DNA from: Carettochelys insculpta
Taxonomy: Eukaryota; Chordata; Testudines; Carettochelyidae
DNA: 64,000 nucleotides
Assembly (NCBI RefSeq): GCF_033958435.1
Contig: NC_134158.1
Location: forward strand, 4,483,837 to 4,547,836
Reading direction: 5' to 3'
Shown: positions 31,113 to 42,279 of the stretch, one piece after another
Numbering within the stretch: position 1 is the stretch's first letter
Layout: each line of letters begins with the position of its first letter
Translations under genes and position numbers: made by a program
The notes under the pieces: generated by a model
Told to the model about the DNA's origin: nothing
Database searches by the model: none
What the model saw: the letters and a program-made list of their open reading frames with translations, nothing else

Positions 31113-33049
31113 GAGCTCAAGAGCTGCGGCACGTGGGTGTTTCCCTTCCTGGATCTGACTCAGGCTGTTCGCCGGGCTGGGAGGAGCTCACCGGTAACAC
31201 CGGGGCCCTGGGACTCCCACGAGCTCATTGACTGGCCTAAGCGCTCATGGGCAGCCGGAATAAATCTGTTACACTCTTCCAGGTGCCGCAGGCTCCTGCT
31301 TGTTGTGGCTGAAACAGACTAACAGGCCCCCAACTGAAGTCAGAGCCCTGGAGGCTGTTGCGGGAAAGGGGCCACTCGGGCCAGTTTCAGGTGTGGGGAG
31401 TCACTGCCAGGGGTGCTGGTGCCTGCGGGGGAGGGCGCAGGGAGGCCACCCAGAGGGGCCGGGAGGGGCCGGGGACACCCACTTGGCAGTTAAAGTTGTG
31501 GTGGGGGCAGCGCGTCTCTGGAGTGCTCCCTCCCCGCACCTGTGCTCACAGAGGCTCCCCCGGACGTCAGCCTCCCCCTGTGGCGCGGGGCAGGGGCCGG
31601 GGCCGTGTGTGTCTAAGGGGGCCGCCAGTCTGGCAGAATTCACGGCTCTGCTTGGAGGGGGACACGGGTGTTTCTTTGTCAGCATTTCTCATTATTTCTG
31701 GCTGAAATGTTCTCAGCTGCACAGAATAAAGGGCCTGAAGTGGTTTTTAAAGATTTTTTCCCTCCCTTTCACAGTTGTGGGAAATACCTGGGGGCTCAGA
31801 CAATCGGGCATCAGGGAATTGTCGTTCAGTGACCGGAGACCCGGAGATGCAGAAAGTTTCTCTCTCCATTTGATCCAACATTTCAAGAGCACGTGTCCTT
31901 TTCTAGGTAGTGCTGGGGCTTTAGTGGGGGGCTTTTAGATGTTCACCGTTTTTCAAAAATAATCAGGAGGTTTACTTTTTTTTTTTTTTTACTTGGCAAT
32001 TACAACATTGGCAGCCACAAAGAAGTCCTTAAGGAGCACCACGTGGCTCCGGAGCCACAAGTAGCAGATTCCTGCCCTGGGGAAAGGAGATTCCCTGAGC
32101 AACCCCACCCTCAGCCAGGACTGCGACTCTTCTTCTGTGAGCTTCTAATTTCAATGACTGGGTGGGATTCATGGAGGGGCAGAGATGTTGCAATGCAGAG
32201 CATCACCTGGTCAAATATGTAGGTGCCTGGATAATCACAAGAACACCACGACCCTGAAGCGTAATAGCTCACACATTTATTAATCGGGGTACAGTTGTTG
32301 GATTTCTGGCTTGCAAGAGGAGTTGGCCTGTTTTCCCTAGTTACCCCATTTTAGGCTGTTTTGGTCTATTTTAGCAGTAATGCAAATGGCCTGCAGAGCT
32401 CACACTCTGTTTCCATGTTAGGTAGGTGTTACTATTGTAGGCAGACACTTACGAACATGGATTTAAATAAGTGTATAAATAGCCTGTTAGGTGAGTATAA
32501 AAATATCTGGATCTCATGTTCCAGCTTTGCTATTGTAACCGCACACTGAGGTAAATTGGTGGCCCTTATCTTGTGGAGCCTCAGCAGGTGCCCAACAATA
32601 TCATGGCCCAGGTACATCCGTTCTCTTGTTTACCGAAAAGTAGTGGCAAAGGTCACCAGGTGGCATCTCCCTGGTGCTCATTCTTAGAATTTGCCCCTGA
32701 AGCTGCGACGTAGCCCTTTGTGCAGGAGTCTGCAACCGAAATAGCAACAAGAGCCATTGTTTTCAAATTCAGCTCCAAAAGCCAAACTTCAAAAGCCGCA
32801 ATGCATGTGAATACAAGACAGTCCTTAATAGATATGTACAAATAGTAAATAACACCCAACGGTACTTTGTGTAATCCCTGTTTTAAGAACAGCACAACGC
32901 AATGATTTTTACCGGTTAGAAAGTTGTTACCCCATTACCTGTGTTTGCAGCAGAGTAGCCCTGAGAAACTCCAGCTCAGATCTGGGCTCCACACAACACA
33001 CGCTGAGGGACATCCTGGCCCTGAGGGGTTTGGTTAAAATGGAGAAGAC
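31113..33049. other. No gene recognised
   Basis: Intergenic sequence upstream of the TRIM gene. It has a T tract at ~31975-31992 and a small palindrome GTGGCTCCGGAGCCAC at ~32042. No exon is supported. Confidence 0.4.
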
Positions 33050-33200
33050 AAAGGGTAAGAAGGGAAACTGAGGCACAAAGCAAGGCAGTGAGTTACTGAG
33101 GGTCACCCAGCATGTCAGTGGCTGAGGTCATCATAGAAGCCAAATACGCCTTGTCCTGTCAGGGCCCTACCCTCTAGATCATGCTGCCTGCTAAGCAGCA
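33050..33200 (+). mobile_element. Old SINE/L2-tail fragment
   Basis: GAAACTGAGGCACAAAGCAA, GGGTCACCCAGCATGTCAG and CTCTAGATCATGCTGCCTGC follow the conserved order of MIR/L2-type 3' sequences. Highly diverged. Confidence 0.65.
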
Positions 33201-33704
33201 GCACCACTGCCCCCATGAAAGAGTGTGTCCGCTGGGGGGAAGTGCTGTGATAAAGGCCCCATGTCCGGCAGGGAGAGGAGGTCCCACTGGGATGCAGAAC
33301 TCCTGGGCAGCTCCGCGAGGGGTTAGACATCGATGCTGCGGCCGACACTAGAGGAGGTCACGGAGCTGAACGCTGTGTGGACGCTAATGCTTTCTGGCCC
33401 CCCACAACAGGGCTCCAGACAGCGCAGGTCCCTGCCAGGTACCACTGGGATCAGCCTGGAGCGTAGCAAAGCTAACCCCAGGCGGGAGCTGCCCCCTGCA
33501 AGGCTGAGCTGTGCTAGTGTGTACGTGGGCAGGGACAGGCCAAAGTGATTCCCTTAGTCCCACCAGGCAGCCTTTGGACAGCGCCGGGGCGCACTGCTTC
33601 CGGGTCCGTCACCTGGGCCTGCGACAGTGGGTACATTGCCATTGAAAGAGCCCCTCATTTCAGCCAACCCCAGCTGCTCTCATCCAGACAGCCCGTCCAG
33701 TCAG

Positions 33705-33854
33705 GAACAAGAAGTCCTGGGGCCCCTTAGAGACTCACAGAGGCTTTGGAGCATGAGCGTTTGTGGAGGCATCCGGGGAAGTGGGTCTTTGCCCACGACA
33801 GCTCAGGCTCCAAAATCTCTGTGAGTCTCTAAGGGGCCCCAGGACTTCTTGTTC
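33705..33854. repeat. 38-bp perfect inverted repeat built from Penelope-type ends
   Basis: Arms 33705-33742 and 33817-33854 are exact reverse complements containing TCCTGGGGCCCCTTAGAG. A further seven complementary bases (TTGGAGC/GCTCCAA) follow a small mismatch. The motif AGTCCT..GGCCCCTTAGAGACT with GGAGCATGAGC matches the Penelope 3' ends elsewhere in the window, so this is a head-to-head pair of ends ~150 bp long. Confidence 0.85.
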
Positions 33855-35940
33855 TCGAAGACACAGACTAACACAGATGCCTCTCTGGTACTTGTCCAAT
33901 CACGGTGGCCACTGACCTGTCCCCACCCCTCAGGACATCCCCACTCTGCATCCCTGGGCCTGCTCCCACCAGAGCCAAATCTCCCAGGGGGACCTGCCTT
34001 CAAGGGACACTTAAAACTTCAAATGTTGCTGCTGCTGGGTCCTGCTGGTGAGGGGGAGACAGCCCCATGCAGCCCTACGGCCTCGCTCAGCCCAGCGGGG
34101 GGGACATTCCCAGTCCGGCAGGGCTGGGGAGTGCTGCTGGGGGCGGCGTGTGGGAGACGGGGTCTCACAGGGGCTGTGGGGAGATCTGGGCAGTGAGGGG
34201 TGGGGCGGTCGGGGGCACACTGGGCAGTATGTGGGGGTGTTCGAGGGAAGGCTCAGGAGTTTGATGTGGATGCGGGTGAGTGTGTTAAACACCCTTCTCC
34301 TGGGGAAGCAAAACCGTTCCTCCAATTGAGTGTGTCCCCTGTGGCTGACCCCGAATGGCCCCTCCCTCTGCCTGATCCCCTAACGAGGGACAGTACCAGG
34401 GAGGTCGCCGTGTGAGTCTGTATTCCAGCAACACACGCCTGCCAGCAGGGAGCGCTTTAAAGACTGAAAAACTGATGTGTTAGGTGATGAGCTTCCCTGG
34501 GACGGACCCACTTCTGCAGGTCTCTGTCTCACACATACCTGTGTCCAGCTCTGTCTCTGCATCCCACAGTGAGGAGTGGTGAGCGGGATTCACACCAGAA
34601 TTCGGTGTGTTAGGGGTTAATTTACGCTGTGGGGGAGGGGAAGAGAATCAGTAACCAACAGTCAATGGAATAAAACACCCGGTGCTGGGACCGGGGACGT
34701 CGCAGTGGGCAGGAAGCCCAGCCCCAGCCCAGCGCCCTGCACACCCCACACGCTCAGCCCCCGGCTGGAGAGCTCTGCCCTCGGGCAGCGCCGGGTGGCG
34801 TCCGTCAGGGCGGCGGGGGCTCAGGACCTGCGGCCGTTGGCCTGCGGGGAGCCCTCGGGGGGCGCTGAGGAGTCCCTGGGCGGTGGGAGCTGAGGGAGGC
34901 GGCGGGGGCAGGGGTGCGGATGGGGCGTGAGGGGACAGACGGGCGGGTGGGAGGACGATCTCCTCCTTCCCCTCCCTTGGCAGGCAGCAGCCGGCCGGCG
35001 CTGGGCAGCGTGACGCCCGCGCTGGCTCTGCCCTGGGCCAGACAGCGCTGCTGCTGCGGGGGTGGGGGCAGTGCTGGGCAGCCGCCCTGGGACGTCCGTC
35101 CCTCCGTCCGTCCGTCCCCGGCTCTGACAGACACCTGGGGGGGAACCTGCCCCTGGCGCCCTGGGGGGCAAACAGCTCTGAGGGGATGGAACGCTGAGGG
35201 AAAAGGGCGGGAAAAACCGGTTAGTTCCGGTTCCAGCCGCCAGCGCCCGACCCCCCCCCCCCGCACAGCTGCGCCCAGGGGGGTCCCAGTCGGGTGCTCC
35301 GACTCCATTGGGAGTGCGACAACCCAGTGACCACAACCACAGATGAGGCCACGGACACGTGTTCAACACAACCCCCCAGCGGGTGTGTCCGCAGCGCGCG
35401 GGGAGCCCAGTGACAGAGAGGAAGCCCCGCTCGTCTCTACACTGTCAAAACAAAACGCGGCCAAGTCGCACTTCACCTTCTCTGAGGGACCTGAGGGTTG
35501 GGATTTGTGCCTCGAGTCCTTTCACCTTCTCTTCTAAAATGGCTCCCAGCTCACCCCTGGGCCAGAGAAAATCCTCTCTCTCATTCGGGAGGAAGACAAA
35601 CACGGCACATGCCCCGCAGGTCACAACACCAGAGCTCTCCCCAGCCACGTCACTCCCCATTGCTCCCTTGACAGAGATCCCTTATTTGTTTCTAGTGCCG
35701 CCTTGGAGGGCACAAGAGAAACCCCGTACGAGAAAGGTGAGAACAGGTGTGTGGCTCCTCCCAAAGGCGAGCTGCCTGGGAGCTGCTCCTGTTCGCTGCT
35801 CCTCACAGGAGTCGCTGGGGCTGCCTTCTTTCGGGGCTGCGAGCTGGCTAGGCCCGGCTGAGTTGTGAATGAAAAGCCCCGGGCAGCGCGGAACAGCCCA
35901 CGTCCTGCGTCCCTCTCCCCGTGGCCAGCCCGGCCCCTCC
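33855..35940. other. No gene recognised; GC-rich, includes (TCCG)n near 35096-35118
   Basis: GC-rich sequence with composition-driven ORFs on both strands. No recognisable protein. A short TCCG/CCGT microsatellite lies at ~35096-35118 and a C run at ~35250. It could include an unrecognised CpG-island promoter. Confidence 0.4.
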
Positions 35941-35951
35941 ACGCACCCCAG

Positions 35952-36164
35952 CGGCAGACGGCCGTGGAGAGGCAGCTGGTGGCGTGGGAGTTCCTGGCTG
36001 AACAAGAGCGCCTCCTGCTGGCACGGCTGGGAGAGCGGGCCCAGGAGATCGGGCCGAGGGGGGAGGAAAATGCCACCCAGCTGGGGGAGAAGATTTCCCG
36101 GACTGGCGCCCTCAACACACAGCTGGAGGGGATGTGTCAGCAGCCGGCGCTGGAGCTGCTGCAG
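35952..36164 (+). pseudogene. Isolated TRIM coiled-coil exon (right copy)
   Basis: An exon with good borders (CACCCCAG|CGGCAG and CTGCAG|GTGAG) encodes 71 residues in one open frame, ending ALELLQ. It is nearly identical to the minus-strand copy at 1407-1643, and the similarity runs downstream to ~36300. It is 18 nt shorter than exon 3 of the intact TRIM gene. No partner exons with TRIM domains were found upstream or downstream on the plus strand, so it is probably a stranded exon. Confidence 0.75.
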
Positions 36165-36254
36165 GTGAGAGGGCGCTGGACGTGCCCAGGGCCCTATTAA
36201 GGAGGGGACTGAGGTGCCTGAAGCTCCAAGCCCAGAACAATTCAGACAGAATTT

Positions 36255-36325
36255 TTTGAGAGACGTTTTGAAGCACATGCTCCAAAATCTCTGTTAGTCT
36301 CTAAGGGGCCACCAAGTCCTGGTGC
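36255..36325 (-). mobile_element. Penelope-type 3'-end stub
   Basis: GCTCCAAAATCTCTGTTAGT then CTCTAAGGGGCCACCAAGTC is the end motif seen at 33.7 kb. The same stub follows the homologous TRIM exon on the left (near 1330), so it was inserted before the two exon copies separated. Confidence 0.65.
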
Positions 36326-36700
36326 CTTTGGCCTGGTGCACCTATGACACAGGCCTCACAGTCTTCAAAAAGCTTTTCCCTGAGGCAGTGCTCGAGGACA
36401 GCATAAACAGCATCGCGCACAATTGAACGCAGACCTTTTTTACACTGACGACGGGGGACTGGCTCACCCACTTCCATACCAAGCCTCCTTCTAAATTCCT
36501 CACCGCCGTCGTCCTTGGCATTATCTTCAGTGGTTTGTATCGGTGCTGAGCAAAACCAAGATGGGCCCATTTCATCTTCGTTCTCTGACACAACGTCGTC
36601 CTGGGGCTCTGGGTCCTCAAGGAAGGCCCCGTCGAGCTCTGGAGAGATTCCCAGAAAGAAAATAATGCAAGATCCTGTGGTCTTTTTAGGTTTTCACAAA
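36326..36700 (-). CDS. Unidentified ORF with acidic N-part and C-x2-C / P-x-Q-x2-H motif
   Basis: The minus-strand frame is open from ~36700 to a TAG inside the Penelope stub. It encodes an acidic start (FLEDPEPQDDVVSENEDEMG), a basic middle (PRRQCKKGLRSIVRDAV), a helix (YAVLEHCLREKLFED), and CEACVIGAPGQRHQ, a compact putative zinc motif missing its last ligand where the stub cuts in. A pyrimidine-rich AG at ~36640 could be a splice acceptor joining it to the ORF at 36686-37408. I do not recognise the family. It may be a mobile-element or endogenous viral gene, and no function is assigned. Confidence 0.4.
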
Positions 36701-37408
36701 ATCCCATGACACCGCCCCCCCACCTCGCTCATTCGTTTCTTCCCTCGTTGGCTTCTTTTCCGTTCTCCTTGTCCGACTCCTGCAAGCTGCGGCCGCCTTC
36801 CTCCGTGGGGTGGACAGAGAGAGGCCGTCTACCTTGTCGGGCCGCCTCGAGAGCGGTTGGGTTTCGGGGTCGGGTTCCGGTGTCTCCGTTAACAAGGGTT
36901 GGGCCAAAGGGCTCCCCTCGGAGCTGCCGCGGATGCGGCGCTTTCTCCACGTGCGGCGGAGACCCGTCGGCACATGAACAACGTCCGAACTCCTGGCAGG
37001 GCTGGTGAAAGTGTCCCTCTTCCCGCTCAGCCTTTGCACAGTTCTGAAACACGCGCTCTTGGAGCCAGATGGCCTCTTTGTGGGGGTAGCGCTGCGCTCC
37101 GATTGGTAGAGGGTGGCGGGGCGAGTCCTTCGAGGGGTCGCATGACACCCTTTCCTTCCAGTCACGTGTCTCACTTGACTCGGCTGTACTACTACCCCCC
37201 AAAGGGCACGTTTTCCGGTGACAAGGGGCGGGCCTAAAAAGATTGGGGTGGAACTTCTGGTTGTAGAAAGGAGGGTCGAAAGGGTTAAGGGGGTGGGAGG
37301 TCTGGTGAAAGAGGTGGGCGGAGTTAAAAGGGCTGGGGCGTGACTGAAGGGAAAAGGGGGTGTGGCCAAAGTTTGATTCTGGTCGGCCACAGCCCCCGGA
37401 AGTGACAC
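36686..37408 (-). CDS. Unidentified basic ORF, 240 codons
   Basis: A minus-strand ORF rich in Arg, Ser, Thr and Pro, with a basic C-terminal part (TPRRKAAAACRSRTRRTEKK). A second frame on the same strand (36729-37427) is also open for 232 codons, so which is coding is uncertain. Such overlap can be a composition effect. The ORF ends just before the ORF at 36326-36700 and may belong to the same transcript. No domain recognised. Confidence 0.3.
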   Translation of the reverse strand: MSLPGAVADQNQTLATPPFPFSHAPALLTPPTSFTRPPTPLTLSTLLSTTRSSTPIFLGPPLVTGKRALWGVVVQPSQVRHVTGRKGCHATPRRTRPATLYQSERSATPTKRPSGSKSACFRTVQRLSGKRDTFTSPARSSDVVHVPTGLRRTWRKRRIRGSSEGSPLAQPLLTETPEPDPETQPLSRRPDKVDGLSLSTPRRKAAAACRSRTRRTEKKPTREETNERGGGAVSWDFVKT

Positions 37409-37520
37409 GAAAGGGCAGGACTTCCAATGACAGGTGGGTGGAGCTGAAATGGCTGGGGCGGAACTTCTGGTGAAAAGGGCGTGGCTAAAGGGAAAGAGGG
37501 CGTGGCTAAAGTTGGATTGA
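37220..37520. promoter_or_regulatory. Clustered GC/CACCC-box-like repeats upstream of the unidentified ORFs
   Basis: GGGCGTGGCTAAAGGGAAAG, GGGCGTGGCTAAAGTTGG, GGGGTGTGGCCAAAGTTTG and two GGGGYGGAACTTCTGG copies recur in irregular order. They resemble Sp/KLF sites. Position, just 5' of the minus-strand ORF pair, suggests a promoter, or a degenerate tandem repeat. Confidence 0.4.
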
Positions 37521-37785
37521 CGGCAGACCCCTTATACTACTCAGGGCTTTGCAGCAGGGCACCTGGCTCACACCAGACTGGGGGGTGCCGGGGGTTGGAT
37601 GCATTGTGGGCGGGGGTCTGGATCAGGCAAGGCTGGAAGGCGGTGGAGGGGCTCTGGGTCAGATCACGCTGGGGCGGGGGGCGGGGGGCGGGAAATGTCT
37701 GGGTCACACCAGGGGCTGGGAGGGGCTGGTCAGCCCGCGCGGCTGCTTCAGTGGCTTCAGCTCCCTGCCGGCAGTGACCACCTGC

Positions 37786-37803
37786 GGCCGCCAGGGGGCG
37801 CGC
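37786..37803 (+). promoter_or_regulatory. CTCF-like core motif
   Basis: GGCCGCCAGGGGGCGCGC fits the CTCF core (CCAGGGGGCG). It lies in a CpG-rich block (37.5-38.5 kb) between the unidentified ORFs and the LTR-like region. Sequence match only. Confidence 0.4.
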
Positions 37804-38690
37804 TAAAGCCTCCCGCGGCCGCCGGCTCCCCCGAGCCGAGGTTCGAGCCCGGCGCCCTCCGCCGCCGCCGCCCGGCCGCTGCTCCGGGAGTAACGGGGCT
37901 CCCCGGCCAGCCCCTCCCGGGGCGCTGAGCTCACGGGGAGTTGGCCGCTGTGCGGGGAGCTCGGCGCTGGGCTGTGCCGGGGCCGGGCCTTCTGGCGGGG
38001 GCGAGGATCTGGGGCTGCTCCCGGGGGTGGGGGACACGTGGCGCCGCTTAGCCCCGCTGGGGGTGAACGCTGCTCTCGGAGGTCACCTGGGGCGACGTCC
38101 CCTGCAAGCCGGGCGCTGCGGGACCCAACTGGCCCGAGCCTGCCGCGGTCAGGGGAAAGGCGCCCCAGCCTGGCAGGGACCTGCTGCAGCTGGGGAACCC
38201 CCCGGCCCAGGGGAGCCCCCGCCAGCCCCAGTCCTACTGAGGGCAGGGGAGGGATGTCGATCTCCCGGCCCATTCCCACGTGGTGCCTCCCCCTGCCTCA
38301 GCCTGGGGGCTGTGTTGGGGGGAGAGCTGGGGTGGGGTCCTCTCTGCTGTAGCCCGGGGCCAGCCGGCACCCCAAGCCCTTCAGACCTGGCTCCACCCCA
38401 GAGCCCGCACGCCCAGGCAGCACCCTCACCCCCAACCCTCTGCACCAGCCCTGAGCCCCCCTCCCACACGCCGAACCCCTTGGCCTCACCCCCCCCCCAC
38501 GCTTTGTCAGACTACTGATATGGAGGTGACTTGTCACGTTTCACATGAGGGGTGCAGGGAACAAATTCATTCCACAAGTGCCTGGGAAAAGTTAGCAGAG
38601 GAAGCACCAACTGTGAGCCGATGCCCATGTGCCAGTTCAAGGTCTGGTGGGGCAAAGAGGGTGATGCCGCACGAGCAGGTGCGCTGAGCA
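37804..38690. other. CpG-rich, no gene recognised
   Basis: Very GC-rich with many composition-driven ORFs. No supported exon. Confidence 0.4.
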
Positions 38691-39980
38691 GCCAGGGCAG
38701 GCTGGGCTCTTTGGTTTGTGTTTAGTTCGGGTACAGCAGCAAGAGGAAAATTACACTTAGAGAGGCTTTAACAGTTACTTTTATTTATACACAGATAGAA
38801 ACAGTTTAACTAAGACAAACGATTAAAGTTCAACAATTTGTGAATTTTGTGTTAATAACTTTAGCAGCAGTTAACAGGGAAACCGCTGACAGCGATTTTA
38901 CAACACAAGGGGCTGCCACGAGTAAAAGGGGGTTTGAAAGTGACCGCCCAATTTTATGAATGAAACCAAGATGGCCGCCGAGTGAGTGACAGGACGATGA
39001 TTTTCTTGTGGTTACTAATGTTTACAGAAGGTCATTGCTGACCGCAGCTCGCCAATTAAGGTGAGGACCCCCTGGGGTTTGACAGACAAGATAATGATTT
39101 TCTACAGTTCTATGTGAAAGGTAATGGCCGATCCATCGCAGTTTTCCAATAGATCAAAGTGGTAAACGCGTTTTAAAGATAAGGTCAGGGCTTCCCCTGG
39201 TTTGATTGACAGGCTAATGGTTTTTAGCACTTTATAGCCAAAAACAGCTAGTACCCGCGGTTTGTAAAGGGGAAACAACACAATTTAATTTAAGAAAAGT
39301 TCTAGACAAACTCGCTAGCTTAGACCAATACAAGTAATGTGTACACAAGACAGGCACGTTGCAGGTGTGAGTTTCACTCCTGCCTCTTAGACCTGGTGGA
39401 ACCAGAGTCTTTCCCTCAATTCCTATAGGAAAGAAGTGCAATACAGGTGTAATTCTTACCCCTGCCTCCTAGATCCGGTGTGACCAGAATCTTTCTCTCA
39501 GTCCCACGGGAAGACGTAGATACGAACCAGGCGTCCCCAGTCTCGGGAGTCAATACCGGACTTGGCCAGCAGGTGTAGGTGATTGGAGCTCAAAGGAGGT
39601 GGGCTGCCAAACCCCTCTTTATACCCCTTTGGTCACGTAGGCTTCTTCCTGGTTTCAAGTGGCCAATTGGGGAGGAATGTGTTTGAACCCCAGGTTTCCC
39701 AGGGAAGGTGCAAGGCTCAAAGGACCCCGGCTACTTCAAAATCTCCTTATCTGCCCCCTGCTCATAGGAATAAGGGAACTTTGAAGTAGCCAGGGTCTTT
39801 TAAAAAACAAGCTCTATCTGGAGTATCCATCTGTGTCAATTTCAAAGTGCCATAGCTACCTGCATGCTCATGACACACTCAATATGTACTTCAGCATTTC
39901 ATTAGTAAACATCAAAATGACCAATTACATGGCCATTTTGAAGTTTTGGGGTATTGTAGATATAGCTTAAAAGTTAAAAT
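38690..39980 (-). mobile_element. LTR-like region with tandem repeats (candidate)
   Basis: On the minus strand there is a TATA box (GGGGTATAAAGAGG) near 39614-39627 and an AATAAA inside GTATAAATAAAAG near 38785. Between them are ~90-120-bp degenerate tandem units each containing GATTGACAGGCTAATGG-like sequence (starts near 38985, 39078 and 39201). There is also a two-copy ~80-bp repeat at 39356-39515 (CTCCTGCCTCTTAGACC / CCCTGCCTCCTAGATCC). This order suggests an LTR. No coding region or second LTR was identified. The right part (~39715-39975) resembles the MITE family. Confidence 0.4.
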
Positions 39981-40701
39981 CTATTTTTGTAACAATATTA
40001 CTGCCCCCAAAAGGAGAATGCACCATTCCTGGAAATACTGCAATACCAGGCTGATGCTTGGAATGGATGGAGCAAGCTCCTAGTCCAACTCCCAGTTTCA
40101 GAAATACCTTTAATAGATAGTTCTCAGATACAGAACATGTCAGATATTAAACTGATAAGAACAGATTAAATGAGTTTTATTGAGGGAATGTTTCAAATAC
40201 AGCAAGGAGCATAACAAATTAACATACACAAGGATATATCATCTGAGAAACCAGAACAGGTTATGGAGCGTAATATACAGTAAACAGTATCTTAGTACTT
40301 ACACAAGAAACCCAACTAGTCTCAGATAGACAAAAAAAACCAGTTACAAATAACAGAGAAAATAAAAAATTGACCTTTTAACCAATCCCTACCCTGACAA
40401 GAAAAAGGGAAAAATACTTCACAAGTAACAGACAATATAAGATATTGGCCTTTCAATCAATCCCAGTCCCTAAAAAAAATCAAAAAGGGAGTATTTTACA
40501 GATAAACAATATCAGCTTATCAATTAATCCCTGACAAAAAAAGAGTCTTTGAACACAAAACTCCCTAACCCATTAAGTACCAGAGAAAATAAAACAAAAC
40601 AAAACAAAAAACACAACAATAGAAAAAAAAAAAAACCCACAAAACATTACACTCAATCTTTGGCCACAAAAAGCAAAGAAACAATATGTTGCTGTCACCA
40701 T
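39981..40701. other. A-rich degenerate tandem sequence, no gene
   Basis: Three loosely repeated blocks near 40310-40560 (ACAGATAAACAATATCAG / ACAGACAATATAAGATATTG, each followed by AATCCCTGAC-like text) and an A-rich run at ~40600-40640. No coding capacity recognised. Probably part of the adjoining LTR-type element. Confidence 0.45.
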
Positions 40702-42060
40702 TTTACACAGCCCACCCATCTGGACACTTTTATATGTCACAATGACTAAGCCCAATGGCTCACACGCGAGCACTGAAACAAGATTTTCACAGATTGGCAA
40801 GTTCACCTACTTTCTTCATCCTGCAGCTCCTTTCTAGCTGCTCAAAGCAAAACCTCTCCCACCTCATAATTCAGCTTTAAAACGAGAAACACCTAATTAA
40901 AACACCTCATCTGCATGCAGCCCGCCCCCTGGCTGCAGCGCACTGACACCGTAGAGCCATTAAAGAGCCAGGGGCCCATGGTTCGGCACGCAGTAAACTC
41001 AACACGTCTGCCATAGTCTTTCCTTCCTGTGCCAAGAAGGCGATCATCTTCTCCTCAACCCCCGCACGTGAGGCAGGGCCCCTGACAAAGGCCTTGGTGA
41101 TCACAACCTTCAATGTGCCAATGGGAGTCTTTATCTCACTTGGGATCTACAAAGAGTCCACAGCCACTGGCAGTTCACACAACACCACAAAGGCTTTGTC
41201 CTCTACTTGAGGTCTAGGCCCCCGTATGTGACACCTTGTTAGAGAATCAATGGCTTTTGTTAGAAGGGCCTCAATTGGGCCATCTTCTGTACCCTCAGGT
41301 ATCCCCAATTCTAATATACAGTTCTGAGGATCGGCACTCAACTCTTCACACCAGTCTTCTAGCACACGGCCAGCCATGGCATAAACTCTAACTTATCCTG
41401 CAATAACAGAACTGGGCTTCTTACCATGTTATATATATGTGCTTGTGAGGGGTACTACCCAGCAAAAGACATCCCGGATGAGCCCCCACTTATGGAACCC
41501 TTCTATTCATGCCAGGTGCCTGCCAGAAGGGCCGGGTTCAGCTCCTGGGGGGTTTCCTATAAAGGATACAACCAACCAGCTCAATGCACCCCCCAATGGC
41601 CTGGGATAATTTCACCCCACTTGCTGGGTGCCTGTAAGGAAGTTCTTCCCCCGCCCACAAGCACAGAGTTTAAGATAGAAACAGCTTATTTAATGACCAT
41701 AACCCACCCCGAGGTTACAGTGACAGATGCCAGATATCTAAAACAAGATCCCACCCCCGTGTGCTATAGAACCAAGTCTCTTGCTGGGGCTCTTGGCCCT
41801 TTCCCCATACACAGTTACAGGATGTACCTCCCACGGTGCAGTCCTGGATGCAGAGCCCACAGCTGATTGCTTCTCCTATCAGCCGCCCGCTGCTCCTTCC
41901 AGCAGCCCCCCATCATGCACCACTCCTCCTGCCTTCTGTCTACCAGTCACCATTGTCATCCACTGCTGGTCTTACTGGTCACCTGCCAGTCATTGCTCTT
42001 TTGCCAATCACACGGCTGGAGATAGTGCTGAAGCAGAACCCTGTGTGATTTCAGCTGTGT
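40702..42060 (-). mobile_element. PNMA-like LTR-type element, copy 2
   Basis: A direct repeat of 8214-9191 plus 11656-11762 with no LINE inside, so it shows the empty site. It extends beyond copy 1 to about 42060, where a possible LTR or leader lies. Boundaries on the left coincide exactly with copy 1. Confidence 0.7.
40907..41377 (-). pseudogene. PNMA-like Gag N-terminal ORF, copy 2
   Basis: Two minus-strand frames, 41377-41147 and 41113-40907. The first starts MAGRVLEDWCEELSADPQN and runs through GIPEGTEDGPIEALLTKAI to LCELPVAVDSL. The second has KVVITKAFVRGPASRAGVEE and a MIAFLAQEGKTMADVLSLL segment, then a stop. The order and key residues match the RRM-like N-terminus of PNMA proteins. 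A frameshift separates the halves, and the capsid region is absent. Two copies with the same truncation point suggest a nonautonomous element rather than a host PNMA gene. Confidence 0.6.
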
Positions 42061-42279
42061 AAATTCAGCTCCTATTTTGTAATTTTGGCTATCAATACCT
42101 TTGGGGGGGAGTTTTTTAGACACCCCATTATCCAATGCTATCTTTTAACAGATAAAGAAAACTTGTCTTGTCAAACTTATAACTATAACACCAAACCACA
42201 AACGGAACAGAAAAAAGCCCCTCAATAAACTAATTCAAGTAGCATCATTTTTTTTCTCTTCCCAACGCTTGAAACGAGG

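Noticed and set aside
33705..33854. Intrinsic terminator or other bacterial-type element
   Set aside because: Arms match Penelope ends found elsewhere, and the window is eukaryotic.
35682..36278. 198-codon minus-strand ORF over the right TRIM exon
   Set aside because: It is the antisense shadow of the plus-strand coiled-coil exon, and the same antisense text appears at the left copy.
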